64,000 nucleotides of DNA from Luxibacter massiliensis (GCF_900604355.1 NZ_UWOE01000002.1:248001-312000), one strand, 5' to 3'. Counted from the first letter of the stretch, positions 53,156 to 62,188 are shown. The notes: a model not told the origin generated them from the sequence alone. Numbers and translations: made by a program.

Positions 53156-54544
53156 ATGCAAAAAAATGATGTTGTCACAGTGACAATTGAAGATATGGGA
53201 ATGAATGGGGAAGGTATAGGCAGAGTCAATGGCTATACCTTATTTATTAAGGATGCTGTCATTGGAGATGTCATAGAGGCGAAGCTTATGAAGGTGAAAA
53301 AGAATTATGGTTATGCGAAAATGATGAATATTATTTCTCCCTCAGAAGCACGGGTGGTTCCGAAGTGTAAGTTTGCAAGAAAGTGCGGGGGATGCCAGCT
53401 TCAGGAAATGTCCTATGAACAGCAGTTAAGGTTTAAGTATAATAAGGTTAAAGGGAATCTGGAGAGGATAGGGGGGATTCCTGCAAGTTTGATCGAGGGG
53501 GTTATGGAACCGGTTATAGGTATGGAGAACCCTTTCTGTTATAGAAATAAAGCCCAATTTCCTTTTGGCACTGATAAAGATAATAATCCAATCACTGGAT
53601 TTTATGCAGGCAGGACACATGACATTATTGCCAATACAGATTGTATGCTGGGGGTAGCGGCGAACCAGGTAATTCTAGAAACCGTTTTGGATTTTATGAA
53701 GAAGTATAAAGTGGGGGCGTATGATGAACATAGTAGGAAAGGGATAGTCCGGCATGTTTTGATTCGCTATGGATTTACCACGAAAGAGATTATGGTTTGT
53801 CTGGTGGTAAACAGTAAAAAACTCCCCTATAGTTCTGAGCTTGTAGGGCAGCTCAAGAGGATTGAAGGGATGGCCAGTATTACATTGAGTGTTAATACAA
53901 GGGATACAAATGTGATAATGGGAGATAATTGCGAGGTGCTTTGGGGAAAGAGATATATTACAGATTTTATTGGGGAGATTAAATATCAAATTTCCCCTTT
54001 ATCTTTTTATCAGGTAAACCCTGTCCAGACAGAAAAGCTTTATAGTTTGGCTTTGGAATATGCGGAACTTAAGGGAAACGAAATTGTTTGGGATCTGTAT
54101 TGTGGAATTGGAACAATTTCTCTTTTTCTTGCTCAAAGGGCTAGATATGTGTATGGAATTGAAATAGTTCCTCAGGCGGTAGAGGATGCAAAAAATAATG
54201 CAAGCATAAATGGGATTACAAATGCTGAGTTTTTTACCGGGAAAGCGGAAGAGATTCTTCCTGAATATTATAGGGAAACTGGACAGGAAGATTCAGAAAC
54301 CCAGAAGCATATGGATGTGGTCGTGGTTGATCCCCCCAGGAAAGGCTGCGATGAATTATTGCTGCAGACAATAGCGAAGATGAAGCCTAATAGAATTGTC
54401 TATGTGAGTTGTGATTCTGCTACATTGGCCCGGGATTTGAAGTATTTGAGAAAAGCCGGATATGAGCTGGAGAGGGTTAGGGTTGTAGACCAATTTCCGA
54501 TGACGGTGCATGTGGAGACGGTAGTCAAATTATCCCTCAGATAA
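53156..54544 (+). CDS. rlmD: 23S rRNA (uracil-C5)-methyltransferase, RlmD/RumA family
   Basis: 462 residues. N-terminal TRAM domain (VTVTIEDMGMNGEGIGRVNG), iron-sulfur-type cysteines CKFARKCGGCQ, SAM site LYCGIGTISLFLAQ, DPPRKGCDELLLQ and the catalytic-cysteine end IVYVSCDSATLARDL. It methylates a uridine of 23S rRNA. ATG 53156 follows GGAATGGAG by 6 bases. An in-frame TAA (54542-54544) separates it from a C-terminal domain encoded 24 bases later. Confidence 0.9.
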   Translation: MQKNDVVTVTIEDMGMNGEGIGRVNGYTLFIKDAVIGDVIEAKLMKVKKNYGYAKMMNIISPSEARVVPKCKFARKCGGCQLQEMSYEQQLRFKYNKVKGNLERIGGIPASLIEGVMEPVIGMENPFCYRNKAQFPFGTDKDNNPITGFYAGRTHDIIANTDCMLGVAANQVILETVLDFMKKYKVGAYDEHSRKGIVRHVLIRYGFTTKEIMVCLVVNSKKLPYSSELVGQLKRIEGMASITLSVNTRDTNVIMGDNCEVLWGKRYITDFIGEIKYQISPLSFYQVNPVQTEKLYSLALEYAELKGNEIVWDLYCGIGTISLFLAQRARYVYGIEIVPQAVEDAKNNASINGITNAEFFTGKAEEILPEYYRETGQEDSETQKHMDVVVVDPPRKGCDELLLQTIAKMKPNRIVYVSCDSATLARDLKYLRKAGYELERVRVVDQFPMTVHVETVVKLSLR

Positions 54545-54568
54545 GACACGCCCCAAATAGAGGTCACG

Positions 54569-54814
54569 ATGGAGCCGGGGGAGGAAAGCAGCTACACCCC
54601 AAAAGAAAAGGCCGCTTATCAGAAAATCAAAGAGTACGTCAAGGATAAGTACGGTATAAATGTGCATACCGCTTATATTGCACAGGTGAAGCGTATGTGC
54701 GGCTTGGAGATGGGAGAAAACCATCATAAATCAAAGAAAGAAAATCCTGATATTAAATACTGTCCGAAAGAGATGGAAGATTTTATAGACCAAGACTATA
54801 TTGTGCCTGTATGA
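54569..54814 (+). pseudogene. Detached C-terminal domain of the rlmD gene
   Basis: 81 residues in the same frame as rlmD: SSYTPKEKAAYQKIKEYV, VHTAYIAQVKRMCGLEMGEN, KSKKENPD. This block is a familiar C-terminal extension of clostridial RumA-type methyltransferases. The 24 intervening bases after TAA stay open (DTPQIEVT), so one nonsense change would explain the split. The last residues (DFIDQDYIVPV) also diverge. Confidence 0.6.
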
Positions 54815-54854
54815 TACAGGTGTTAAACTGGAAAAGATAAGGTGGTGATTTTAC

Positions 54855-55730
54855 ATAGATACACGTGTGTTAGAATACTTTCTGATGGCAGCCAGAGAGG
54901 AAAATATAACCAAAGCTGCCGGACTTCTTCATGTTACACAGCCAACCCTGTCTCGTCAACTTATGCAGTTGGAGGAAGAACTTGGAGTAAAACTGTTTGA
55001 GCGAACCGGTCATAGTGTTACGCTGACGGAGGAAGGAATTTTGTTCCGGAGCCGGGCGCAGGATATTGTGGCTTTGGCGGAAAAAGCCAAAAATGAAATC
55101 GTTCAAAATGAAGATACCCTTACGGGAACTGTGTCAGTCGGGTGTGTGGAACTAAAAAGTGTGCAGGAGCTGTCTGCTTGGATCGTATCTTTCCAGAGGC
55201 AGTACCCGAAGGTAAAGTTTGAACTTTACAGTGGAAGCAACGAGGATATTCAGGAACGCATGGAGCAGGGGTCTCTGGAATTGGGATTATTTTTACTGCC
55301 TTTCAACCTCTCAAGATATGCCACTATCTCAATGAGAATCCGGGAACGCTGGGGTGTTCTGATTCACAGGGAGTCGCCGTTAGCCGCAAACCGTGTCATT
55401 CGCCCAGGCGAGTTAGTGGGAACGCCTGTTGTTACGATTCATGTGAATACGCCAGCGCACAAGGAACTGATTCGATGGTCAGGGGAATATGCAAAATTGA
55501 TGGATTTTTCTATGAATTACAATGTGCTGCACAATGCGGTGATTGCGGCGCGGGAGCAGAAAGGGGTAGCGATTTGCCTGGAGCCGGACTGCCATTATGA
55601 TGAAATGAAATTTATCCCATTTAAACCGGAAATTCAAGTCGGTTCTGCCTTGGCGTGGAAAGAAGAACGCCGACATTCTAAAGCAGTACGGGAATTTATC
55701 AGTTATGTACAGGGACAGTATAAGGGATAA
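54855..55730 (+). CDS. LysR-family regulator with non-standard start
   Basis: 291 residues if translation begins at ATA 54855, which gives (I/M)DTRVLEYFLMAAREENITK, the usual LysR N-terminus, with AAGGTGGTGA 5-6 bases upstream. The first standard start is GTG 54867, which lacks a good ribosome site. HTH: AAGLLHVTQPTLSRQLMQLE; the C-terminus is a substrate-binding domain (TGTVSVGCVELKSVQEL). It probably controls the downstream nitroreductase/flavodoxin genes. Confidence 0.85.
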   Translation: MDTRVLEYFLMAAREENITKAAGLLHVTQPTLSRQLMQLEEELGVKLFERTGHSVTLTEEGILFRSRAQDIVALAEKAKNEIVQNEDTLTGTVSVGCVELKSVQELSAWIVSFQRQYPKVKFELYSGSNEDIQERMEQGSLELGLFLLPFNLSRYATISMRIRERWGVLIHRESPLAANRVIRPGELVGTPVVTIHVNTPAHKELIRWSGEYAKLMDFSMNYNVLHNAVIAAREQKGVAICLEPDCHYDEMKFIPFKPEIQVGSALAWKEERRHSKAVREFISYVQGQYKG

Positions 55731-55868
55731 GGGTTAGGAAACGAGAGAGTATTCAAAAAATGAATTGACTTCTACTCATTATAGGCATTTTACATATGGA
55801 AGCAAAACATTTATAGTATAGGTGAGCCAGGAGAGAAGGCTTACCTGTTTTCATAAGAGGGCGTAGAT

Positions 55869-56105
55869 ATGATTTTGAGCTTAGAAAAACCAACGTGTTT
55901 GAAACAAATGGGCTTTTCAGAGGAAGAAGCTGCATACTATGAGAGGCTGATTGAGGCTGGGGAATGTTCCGAACGGAAACGGATTTTGATGATTTCCGAA
56001 AAAAGGAGAACCATTCTTGATACCATCCATGATTTGGAGGCTCAAATTATGCAGCTGGATTGTCTGAGAAGTGAGATTCAGCAAAAAGGAGGATTTTTAT
56101 TATGA
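55869..56105 (+). CDS. Small helical protein
   Basis: 78 residues: CLKQMGFSEEEAAYYERLIE followed by a basic coiled-coil-like helix (RRTILDTIHDLEAQIMQLDCL), like the C-terminal part of MerR regulators without the DNA-binding domain. It overlaps the next gene's ATG (56102) and precedes the redox genes. Function unknown. Confidence 0.55.
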   Translation: MILSLEKPTCLKQMGFSEEEAAYYERLIEAGECSERKRILMISEKRRTILDTIHDLEAQIMQLDCLRSEIQQKGGFLL

Positions 56106-56620
56106 GTTGTAATTTTTTGGATTTGGCAAAGAAGCGTTATTCCTGCAAAAAGTTTGATGGGAGCAGAGTGGACCGGGAGCAGCTTGTTTCTATTCTGGAG
56201 GCGGGACGTTTGGCCCCTACCGCAAAGAATTTTCAGGAACAGCGTATTTATGTGGTGGAATCCGCAGAAGGACTGGCGAAGATCGACCAGGTGACACCCT
56301 GCCGTTATGGGGCGTCTACGGTATTGGTTGTTGCGTTTGATAAGGAAAATGTATTTACCTATCCGGGAGAACAGAGAGATTCCGGTGTGGAGGATGCCAG
56401 TATTGTTGCGACACACATGATTTTGGCGGCAGCAGACGCAGGCGTGGACAGCTGCTGGATTAACTTTTTTGATCCTGCGGCAGCGGCAAAGGAACTTGGC
56501 CTGCCAGAAAACGAAGAAATATTGATGATGATGGATCTTGGCTATGCGGCAGAAGGAGTAAAGCCTTTGGTAAACCATGATTCACGCAAGGAGCTTTCTG
56601 AAACCGTTTCTTATCTATAA
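56102..56620 (+). CDS. Nitroreductase-family FMN protein
   Basis: 172 residues, typical for small NfnB-type reductases: AKKRYSCKKFDG, EAGRLAPTAKNFQEQR (FMN-binding), and the C-terminal LGLPENEEILMMMDLGYAAEG. It reduces nitro or quinone-like compounds with NAD(P)H. ATG overlaps the upstream small gene. Confidence 0.85.
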   Translation: MSCNFLDLAKKRYSCKKFDGSRVDREQLVSILEAGRLAPTAKNFQEQRIYVVESAEGLAKIDQVTPCRYGASTVLVVAFDKENVFTYPGEQRDSGVEDASIVATHMILAAADAGVDSCWINFFDPAAAAKELGLPENEEILMMMDLGYAAEGVKPLVNHDSRKELSETVSYL

Positions 56621-56638
56621 AATCAGGAGGCAGATGGA

Positions 56639-57184
56639 ATGGCAAAAAATAGTTTAGTAGTCTGTTACTCATGGGGCGGGAATACAAAGGCGGTTGCAGA
56701 GTACATTGCAGACAAGATTGGAGCAGATCTTCTGGAATTAAAAGTGAAGAATCTGTATCCGGCTGATTATGATGCCTGTGTCAGTCAAGTTGGGCGAGAC
56801 GGCAAAAGCTATGAGCCGGAGTTGTCTATACAGATTCCAGACCTTGCGGCATACGATGTGGTTTTCGCAGGCAGTCCCTGCTGGTGGGGAACAATTGCTA
56901 ATCCTATGCGGACGTTTCTGCGTCAGAACGATTTTGCAGGAAAGACGGTAATTCCGTTTATGACTCACGGAACTAGTGGACTTCATGTGCAGGATGTGAA
57001 AAAGCTTTGTCCGGATTCTTACGTGCTGCGGGGCTGCGGTATATTCAATCAATATCAGGTATCTACTAAAATCAACACCCCCGCAAACATGGGAAATTAC
57101 AAAACAGAGATTGACAGATGGCTGAAAGAACTTCGGCCCGTTTTGTCAGCAAAGGGAGCTGAAAAGTCTTATGGATCAGTATGA
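56639..57184 (+). CDS. Flavodoxin
   Basis: 181 residues: SLVVCYSWGGNTKAVAEYIA (phosphate loop) and AGSPCWWGTIANPMRTFLRQ. An electron carrier with FMN. It follows the nitroreductase gene behind AGGAGGCAG. The C-terminal 14 codons overlap the truncated aldo/keto reductase frame. Confidence 0.88.
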   Translation: MAKNSLVVCYSWGGNTKAVAEYIADKIGADLLELKVKNLYPADYDACVSQVGRDGKSYEPELSIQIPDLAAYDVVFAGSPCWWGTIANPMRTFLRQNDFAGKTVIPFMTHGTSGLHVQDVKKLCPDSYVLRGCGIFNQYQVSTKINTPANMGNYKTEIDRWLKELRPVLSAKGAEKSYGSV

Positions 57185-57506
57185 TGTAAAGCTGGAAGCA
57201 TACTATCCTCTCGGCCATGGGAATCTGGAGCTTTTAGGGAATCCTGTTATTGCTGGACTGGCAGAAAAATATCAGAAAAATCCGGGACAGATTATCCTGC
57301 GGTTTGAGATTCAGGAAGGTTGGATTGTCCTTCCAAAATCTACAAATCCGGAGCGAATTGCCGGGAACATTAATATTTTTGACTTTGCACTGTCAGAAGA
57401 TGAGATGGAGCGGCTGCGCGGTCTGGATACAGGGAAAGGCTCTCACGATCCGGAGGAACCGGGAAAAGCAGAATGGCTGCTTGAAAACTTTAAGGTACAC
57501 GACTAA
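57171..57506 (+). pseudogene. Aldo/keto reductase, N-terminally truncated
   Basis: 111 residues equal the C-terminal part of AKRs: EAYYPLGHGNLELLGNPVI, GQIILRFEIQEGWIVLPKST, NIFDFALSEDEMERLRGLD. The catalytic Asp-Tyr-Lys region of the N-terminal half is absent. The fragment starts inside the end of the flavodoxin frame, as if a deletion joined the two genes. Confidence 0.8.
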
Positions 57507-57530
57507 ATAGAATAACAGGGAGGAATCAAT

Positions 57531-57701
57531 ATGCCGCATATTCAAGTAGAGATCGGAATGGCAACAAGGGAACAAAAGGAGAAGCTGATCCAGGCACTTA
57601 CAAAATCGGCAAGTGAGGTTCTTGGCGTAAATGAATCTTCTTTTTATGTCCTGATCAAAGAAAACAGCCTAGATAATTGGGGTGTGGGGGGAAAATGCTG
57701 A
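57531..57701 (+). pseudogene. 4-oxalocrotonate tautomerase-type protein, end frameshifted
   Basis: 56 residues, starting MPHIQVEIG with the catalytic Pro2 and ending SLDNWGVGGKC. In the alternative frame the sequence continues KMLSEALKK to TAA at 57719-57721, the usual end of this family (WGVGGKLLSE). The switch falls in GGGGGGAAAA (57686-57695), so one missing base, in genome or read, truncates about 8 residues. It may still be active because Pro2 remains. Confidence 0.7.
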
Positions 57702-57736
57702 GTGAAGCATTAAAAAAATAAAAACAGGACTTGAAA

Positions 57737-57756
57737 ATAAGTGAATAATCATTTAT
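57737..57756. promoter_or_regulatory. TetR-type operator copy 1
   Basis: ATAAGTGAATAATCATTTAT; its reverse complement matches the operator at 58408-58427 in 17 of 20 positions. It lies 24 bases upstream of the TetR start. Confidence 0.6.
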
Positions 57757-57779
57757 TATAAAGTCCGGAGGTGAGACGA

Positions 57780-58345
57780 TGAGACGAAGAGATGATGAAA
57801 AGGAACAGCGTATCAAAGAAGCTGTCATAGAGGTGGTGCTGGCAGAAGGCTTTGGCGGTGCGTCCATTTCTAAAATTGCAAGGTGTGCAGGTGTCTCGCC
57901 CGCTACGGTGTACATTTACCACGAGAATAAAGAAAGTATGCTTCAGGCGATTTACTTGGAATGTGCCGAGGAGATGTATGGTGCCCTGCTGTCAAGCGTA
58001 CAGGGAAAGCAGAATGGTCATCAGATTATTGAAAACCTGATTATGAGTTACTTTCAATTTGTCATGGAACATGAAAAGCTGTCCAGCTTTGTGGAGCAGT
58101 TTGCAAGTAGTCCGGCCTTGACCCACAACTGTTCGGAGGTCAAGGGTTTTACCAAAATGATGGAACTTGTGGAGAAATGGCAGGAGGAACATATCTTCCG
58201 TCCGTATAACACAATCAATGTATATGCCTTGCTGTTTCATCCAGTAAAGATGCTGGCGGCAGGTGCGATTTCTTATCATGCAGATGCAACGGAGCTTTTG
58301 AAAGAACTGATTCAGATTACACAGGCAGCGCTATTGGTAGAGTAG
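57780..58345 (+). CDS. TetR-family regulator
   Basis: About 188 residues. HTH: VVLAEGFGGASISKIARCAG and VSPATVYIYHENKESMLQAIY; the C-terminal ligand domain is unassigned. Two matching palindromes flank the gene, so it probably represses itself and the PNPOx-like gene (inference). Confidence 0.88.
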
Positions 58346-58407
58346 ATATATGCGGGAATTTGTCCGATATTTATAGAGGACAAACCCGCATATATTTAAA
58401 AAAATTA

Positions 58408-58427
58408 ATAAACGATTATTCGTTTAT
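58408..58427. promoter_or_regulatory. TetR-type operator copy 2
   Basis: ATAAACGATTATTCGTTTAT: 8-bp arms around TTAT, perfect. It is 26 bases before the PNPOx-like ATG and about 60 after the TetR stop. Confidence 0.7.
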
Positions 58428-58452
58428 AAAATAAATATCAGGAGGAACTTTT

Positions 58453-58872
58453 ATGAACAGAGCAGAAGTTTTGAAAAACTTCAGAAACGCAGGTACTTTT
58501 TATCTGACTACGGTGGATGAGGAACACAAGCCTAAGGCACGTCCTTACGGATTTCTTATGGACTACGATGGGAAGCTGTGCTTTACTACCAATGAAAATA
58601 AGTCCACCTACAAGCAGCTTATGGGAAATCCTTATGTGGAGCTTGTGGCTATGACAAATCAGTTTGGCTGGCTGCGTGTCAGCGGCAAAGCGGTCAAGTT
58701 CACAACGGGGGATGCTTGCGCCAGAGCACTTTCCGAAATGCCGATGCTTGCGCAGAATTATGCTGTCTATGGCGGCAAATTTGATGTGTTCGCATTGAAG
58801 GAAGCAGTCGCAGATTATTACACATTTAGCAAAACAGGCGAGATTATCAAGCAATCAGAATATCTGGACTGA
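58453..58872 (+). CDS. PNPOx/NimA-like flavin-binding protein
   Basis: 139 residues of the split-barrel fold: GTFYLTTVDEEHKPKARPYG, then KLCFTTNENKSTYKQLMGNP and LRVSGKAV. Relatives bind FMN or heme and include nitroimidazole-resistance and general stress proteins. It starts behind AGGAGGAACTTTT and is directly preceded by a TetR-type operator. Confidence 0.85.
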   Translation: MNRAEVLKNFRNAGTFYLTTVDEEHKPKARPYGFLMDYDGKLCFTTNENKSTYKQLMGNPYVELVAMTNQFGWLRVSGKAVKFTTGDACARALSEMPMLAQNYAVYGGKFDVFALKEAVADYYTFSKTGEIIKQSEYLD

Positions 58873-58910
58873 ATTGATAAATCAAAATTAAATTTTAGGA
58901 GGAATATCAA

Positions 58911-59456
58911 ATGTCAAAGAAAGTTGTTGTACTAAACGGAAGTCCCGTAGCAGGAGGGTGTTCCGAAACATTGTCTGATTATCTGATCCAAGGCGTTCAG
59001 GAGAATGGCAATACAGCCGTAAAAATGAACCTTAGTAAAATGAATCTACATCCGTGTATCGGCTGTAATGGCTGTAAGATGGGCAAAGGGAATCCTTGTG
59101 TCCAGAATGACGATATGACAGAGGTTTACCAGGTAATCCAGAGGGCAGATGTCATTGTATGGGCATCCCCCCTTTACTGGATGCAGTTCAGCGCACAGAT
59201 CAAGATGGTAATGGACCGGCTCTATGCACTGTCTCCGGAGAGCATTGCGAATAAACAGGTGGCTCTTCTTGCGGCAGCAGCAAGTCCGGCAGAGGCCATT
59301 GAGAATACGCTGCTTCCGTATTATCAGATGTGCTTTGGGCAGAGCTTGGGATGGAAGGATGCGGGAAGTGTGCTGGCAGGCGGTGTGTTTGGCCCTGGGG
59401 ATGTGGAAAAGACCCCCTATGCACAGCAGGCCTATGAACTTGGAAAATCTTTATAA
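58911..59456 (+). CDS. NAD(P)H-dependent FMN reductase/flavodoxin-like protein
   Basis: 181 residues: VVVLNGSPVAGGCSETLSDY, the cysteine-rich HPCIGCNGCKMGKGNPC (iron-sulfur flavoprotein-like spacing) and DVIVWASPLYWMQFSAQIK. Such proteins reduce quinones or flavins. It is in line with the PNPOx-like and SDR genes behind TAGGAGGAAT. Confidence 0.82.
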   Translation: MSKKVVVLNGSPVAGGCSETLSDYLIQGVQENGNTAVKMNLSKMNLHPCIGCNGCKMGKGNPCVQNDDMTEVYQVIQRADVIVWASPLYWMQFSAQIKMVMDRLYALSPESIANKQVALLAAAASPAEAIENTLLPYYQMCFGQSLGWKDAGSVLAGGVFGPGDVEKTPYAQQAYELGKSL

Positions 59457-59474
59457 ACAGAGGAGGAAAATATC

Positions 59475-60200
59475 ATGCAGATTGTATTGATTACAGGCTC
59501 CGGACGAAAAGGCGGTCTGGGATATGAAACAGCAAAGCAGCTTGGAGAAAAGGGTTGTCATGTGATTCTGACAGCGAGAAAAACAGAGGCGGAACTTGCC
59601 GTCCATACAGAGGAATTGGCCCGCAAAGGGATTTCGGCATCCTATGTGCCCATGGACATTACCAGCGAAGAAAGTGTAAAAAATGCTGCTGCGTCTATTG
59701 AGAAAGAGTTTGGCAGAGTAGATGTTCTGATTAACAATGCGGCAGTCATGCAGGCAGGCGATCCGGTGGAAACACAGGATATTCAACAGATTCGTCAGGT
59801 GTTTGAAACTAATGTGATCGGTACATGGAATGTGACACAGAAGTTTATTCCCCTTTTGAAGAAGTCGGAGCATGGCAGGGTTGTCAATGTTTCCAGCGGC
59901 GCAGGTTCTTACAGAGATCCACAGTATGGCTTCTTAGATGGTGCAATGGGCATTCCCTGCTCCGGTTATGGAATTTCTAAGCTGGCCGTCAACGGACTAA
60001 CCCTTAAAACAGCAAAAGAGCTGGAGAAGGATCACATTCTGGTAAATGCAGTATGCCCGGATATTACGGATACGTTTGGCAGCGGAATGTTTGGCCGACC
60101 AGTGGAGGTCAGTGCAAAGAGTGTGATCTGGGCGGCAACCTTACCGGATGATGGCCCGACAGGTGGATTTTTCCGTGATGGTAAGGAACTGCCCTGGTAA
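59475..60200 (+). CDS. Short-chain dehydrogenase/reductase
   Basis: 241 residues: cofactor site TGSGRKGGLGYETAKQLGEKG-type glycine motif (TGSGRKGGLGYETA), NNAAVMQAG, catalytic Ser in VVNVSSGAG and Tyr-Lys in SGYGISKLAV. It reduces a carbonyl with NAD(P)H. It is last of the redox gene run. Confidence 0.88.
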   Translation: MQIVLITGSGRKGGLGYETAKQLGEKGCHVILTARKTEAELAVHTEELARKGISASYVPMDITSEESVKNAAASIEKEFGRVDVLINNAAVMQAGDPVETQDIQQIRQVFETNVIGTWNVTQKFIPLLKKSEHGRVVNVSSGAGSYRDPQYGFLDGAMGIPCSGYGISKLAVNGLTLKTAKELEKDHILVNAVCPDITDTFGSGMFGRPVEVSAKSVIWAATLPDDGPTGGFFRDGKELPW

Positions 60201-60443
60201 TAACTGTCCCTGATGATACCAGGAGAAATGAAAAAACGCTAAGAAAGTAGAAAGAAGGCCATTAGCAAGGAAAAACCGCAAACCGGATACAGAAATGCAG
60301 GAAACGGGGTTTTATTCCAACGAACTGCTTTTTTCGGTCAACAGCATCGTTAACGTCAGGGATGGCACTGTTTTTACCGCTTATAGAAGAATGCAACCGT
60401 CTGATAGAAATAGATTCTGTCCGGGAATATAGTCTTTTATTTA

Positions 60444-61116
60444 TTGACTATCTGTTTCGCCAGAGAGATTCTAAACGCACGCCATTACGGGATGGATAGG
60501 GTGAAAGACTGCATTGACCAATACCTGGCGGTTATGCAGCATACAAATGAGAACAAAGGCTCTGCCCTCTTACTGATTGGTGCTCCAGGAACCGGACAGA
60601 TCATCCTGACCGGGCAGATTGGAGATGTGATGAAGGGATCCGCATGTATTTCATTGAGCCTGCTGAAATCAAGACTGCCGATGAACGCTGTGAATTTCAA
60701 AGAAAAGGATATTCACATCCATGTTCCTTCTGGCGCTACGCCTAAGGACGGGCCTTCTGCTGGCATCACGCTGTTTACAGCACTGGTTTCGCTGATCACA
60801 GGAAAAAAGGTAGATTCCAGACTGGCTATGACAGGTGAAATTACCCTGCGGGGCGAAGCCACAACAACCAGCGGTCTGAAAGAAAAAGCTCTATGGCGAA
60901 CAGTGGGTTGGGATTACCAAGGTTCCGATTCCAAAAGACAATACAAGTGATCTGAAAGGTGTTTCTGAGGAGATCAAAAGCCAGCTGACTATCATTCCCA
61001 TCAGCACGATTGAGGATGTTTTGAAGGAAATGCTGGGAATTCAGCTGCCAAGAATAGAGCAGGTGATTTGGAGCGGCGCAACATTCGGAACACCAATGAC
61101 AAATATACCAGGATGA
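60444..61116 (+). pseudogene. Lon protease remnant, internal deletion and frameshift
   Basis: It begins with the Lon AAA start (NARHYGMDRVKDCIDQYLAV, then LLIGAPGTG) but jumps at once to the protease domain (TGQIGDVMKGSA; serine in PKDGPSAGITL). Most of the ATPase domain is missing. After GLKEKA (about 60890) the frame shifts: KVPIPKDNTSDLKGVSEE and EDVLKEMLGIQLP continue in another frame to 61116. 60201-60443 upstream holds no recognised gene. Confidence 0.8.
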
Positions 61117-61165
61117 TTGTGGAAGGAGATAGAATAATGGAGCAGGAAATCTTTAAAATTAAATG

Positions 61166-61177
61166 GCAAACGTTTGC
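61166..61177. promoter_or_regulatory. LacI-type palindrome GCAAACGTTTGC
   Basis: A 12-bp perfect palindrome with central CG, as in LacI/PurR-class operators, in a decayed stretch upstream of a hydrolase remnant. Any target gene is gone. Confidence 0.4.
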
Positions 61178-61403
61178 ATCCATGTTATACTGAAATCATC
61201 ATACAGAGCAGAGGTTGAAATTTATACCCATTCGGGCATTCCGTAATATATGTCCTTGGGACAGGCGGACTTCGTCCAACAAGGTATGGGGATACTGCTT
61301 CATCGAAAATGTTTAGGCTTTTTTTGCCATTATATACAGATACTATCAAGGCAATTCTGATTGATTTTCTGGAAAGTGGAAAATCGGATGGAGTAGAGGG
61401 GTT

Positions 61404-61622
61404 CCAGTGGACTTATGGAAAAAAGCAAACCAGACCATTGCATTGTTGGAGCATTTACGGTGTGTAAAAATAAATCTTGTAGGAACCGGCTAAGGAGCTT
61501 GGACGGCAAGCAATGCTGCTTTGGAACATCCGGATTTGGTTGGGCGGATTGTTGCGGATAGTTTTGATGACAGGACGCTGGCAGACTGGCGGTTGTCCAT
61601 ACTTTTCTACAGGAGAAGGTGA
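61404..61622 (+). pseudogene. Alpha/beta-hydrolase remnant
   Basis: The frame reads PVDLWKKANQTIALLEHLR, then VKINLVGTG, a TAA, and GAWTASNAALEHPDLVGRIV, ADSFDDRTLADW. The stop falls in the nucleophile elbow (GTG-stop-GAW where GTSYGAW is usual), so both the nucleophile and the frame are lost. A fragment only. Confidence 0.65.
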
Positions 61623-61628
61623 AAGTAG

Positions 61629-61757
61629 ATGACAATGATTAAAGAAATACGCTGTGATTTACGGGAAATTCCGGGAGTAGGCAAGAATATAGAGCAGGAT
61701 TTGCGAAATATTGGAATTCGGACGATTGAAGATTTAAAGGGAAGGGAGCGGAAATGA
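61629..61757 (+). CDS. Short helix-hairpin-helix protein (Cdd1-like N-terminus)
   Basis: 42 residues: LREIPGVGKNIEQDLRNIGI and RTIEDLKGRERK, a helix-hairpin-helix DNA-binding motif as at the start of the Cdd1 family. Full proteins are about twice this length, so it is probably truncated. Its stop overlaps the ATG of the GNAT gene. Confidence 0.55.
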   Translation: MTMIKEIRCDLREIPGVGKNIEQDLRNIGIRTIEDLKGRERK

Positions 61758-62188
61758 TACGATTTGTAGAGCAAGGAGATATGGGACAAGTACTGTCTAT
61801 GATGGAAGAGGTAAAAGCGGATTTTGCTGGATATCAGGAAACAGAGTTTTTGGAAGCATTGGAGAATGCGATACGGAATAAAGAAGCATTTTTGGAGGAA
61901 AAGCAGGGAAAACTGGCAGGGATAATTAGCTTTTCCTATGAAGAAAAGGAGATTACCTTTTTGGCAGTACGGCCGGAGTTTCGTCAGTGTGGAATTGGAA
62001 GAGAATTAGTTGCGCGGGTAAAAAGCTGTTTTCCCAGTGGGGCGGAACTTTCGGTTATTACTTTCCGGGCGGGAGATGAGAAGGGGATCGCGGCACACCG
62101 CTGCTATCATGCCTGTGGATTTGAGGCTGGCGAGGAATTGACCGTTTTCGATTATCCATGCCAGAGGATGAAAGTGATGATTCCTTAA
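61754..62188 (+). CDS. GNAT N-acetyltransferase
   Basis: 144 residues with the acetyl-CoA loop RPEFRQCGIGRELVARV and FRAGDEKGIAAHRCYHACGF. Substrate unknown. It overlaps the HHH gene by ATGA. Confidence 0.82.
   Translation: MIRFVEQGDMGQVLSMMEEVKADFAGYQETEFLEALENAIRNKEAFLEEKQGKLAGIISFSYEEKEITFLAVRPEFRQCGIGRELVARVKSCFPSGAELSVITFRAGDEKGIAAHRCYHACGFEAGEELTVFDYPCQRMKVMIP

Noticed and set aside
52969..53169. 66-codon + strand frame before rlmD
   Set aside because: No ribosome site and no protein-like composition; it crosses the rlmD start.
61309..61467. 52-codon frame in the decayed region
   Set aside because: The hydrolase remnant lies in another frame over the same bases and has clear similarity; this one does not.
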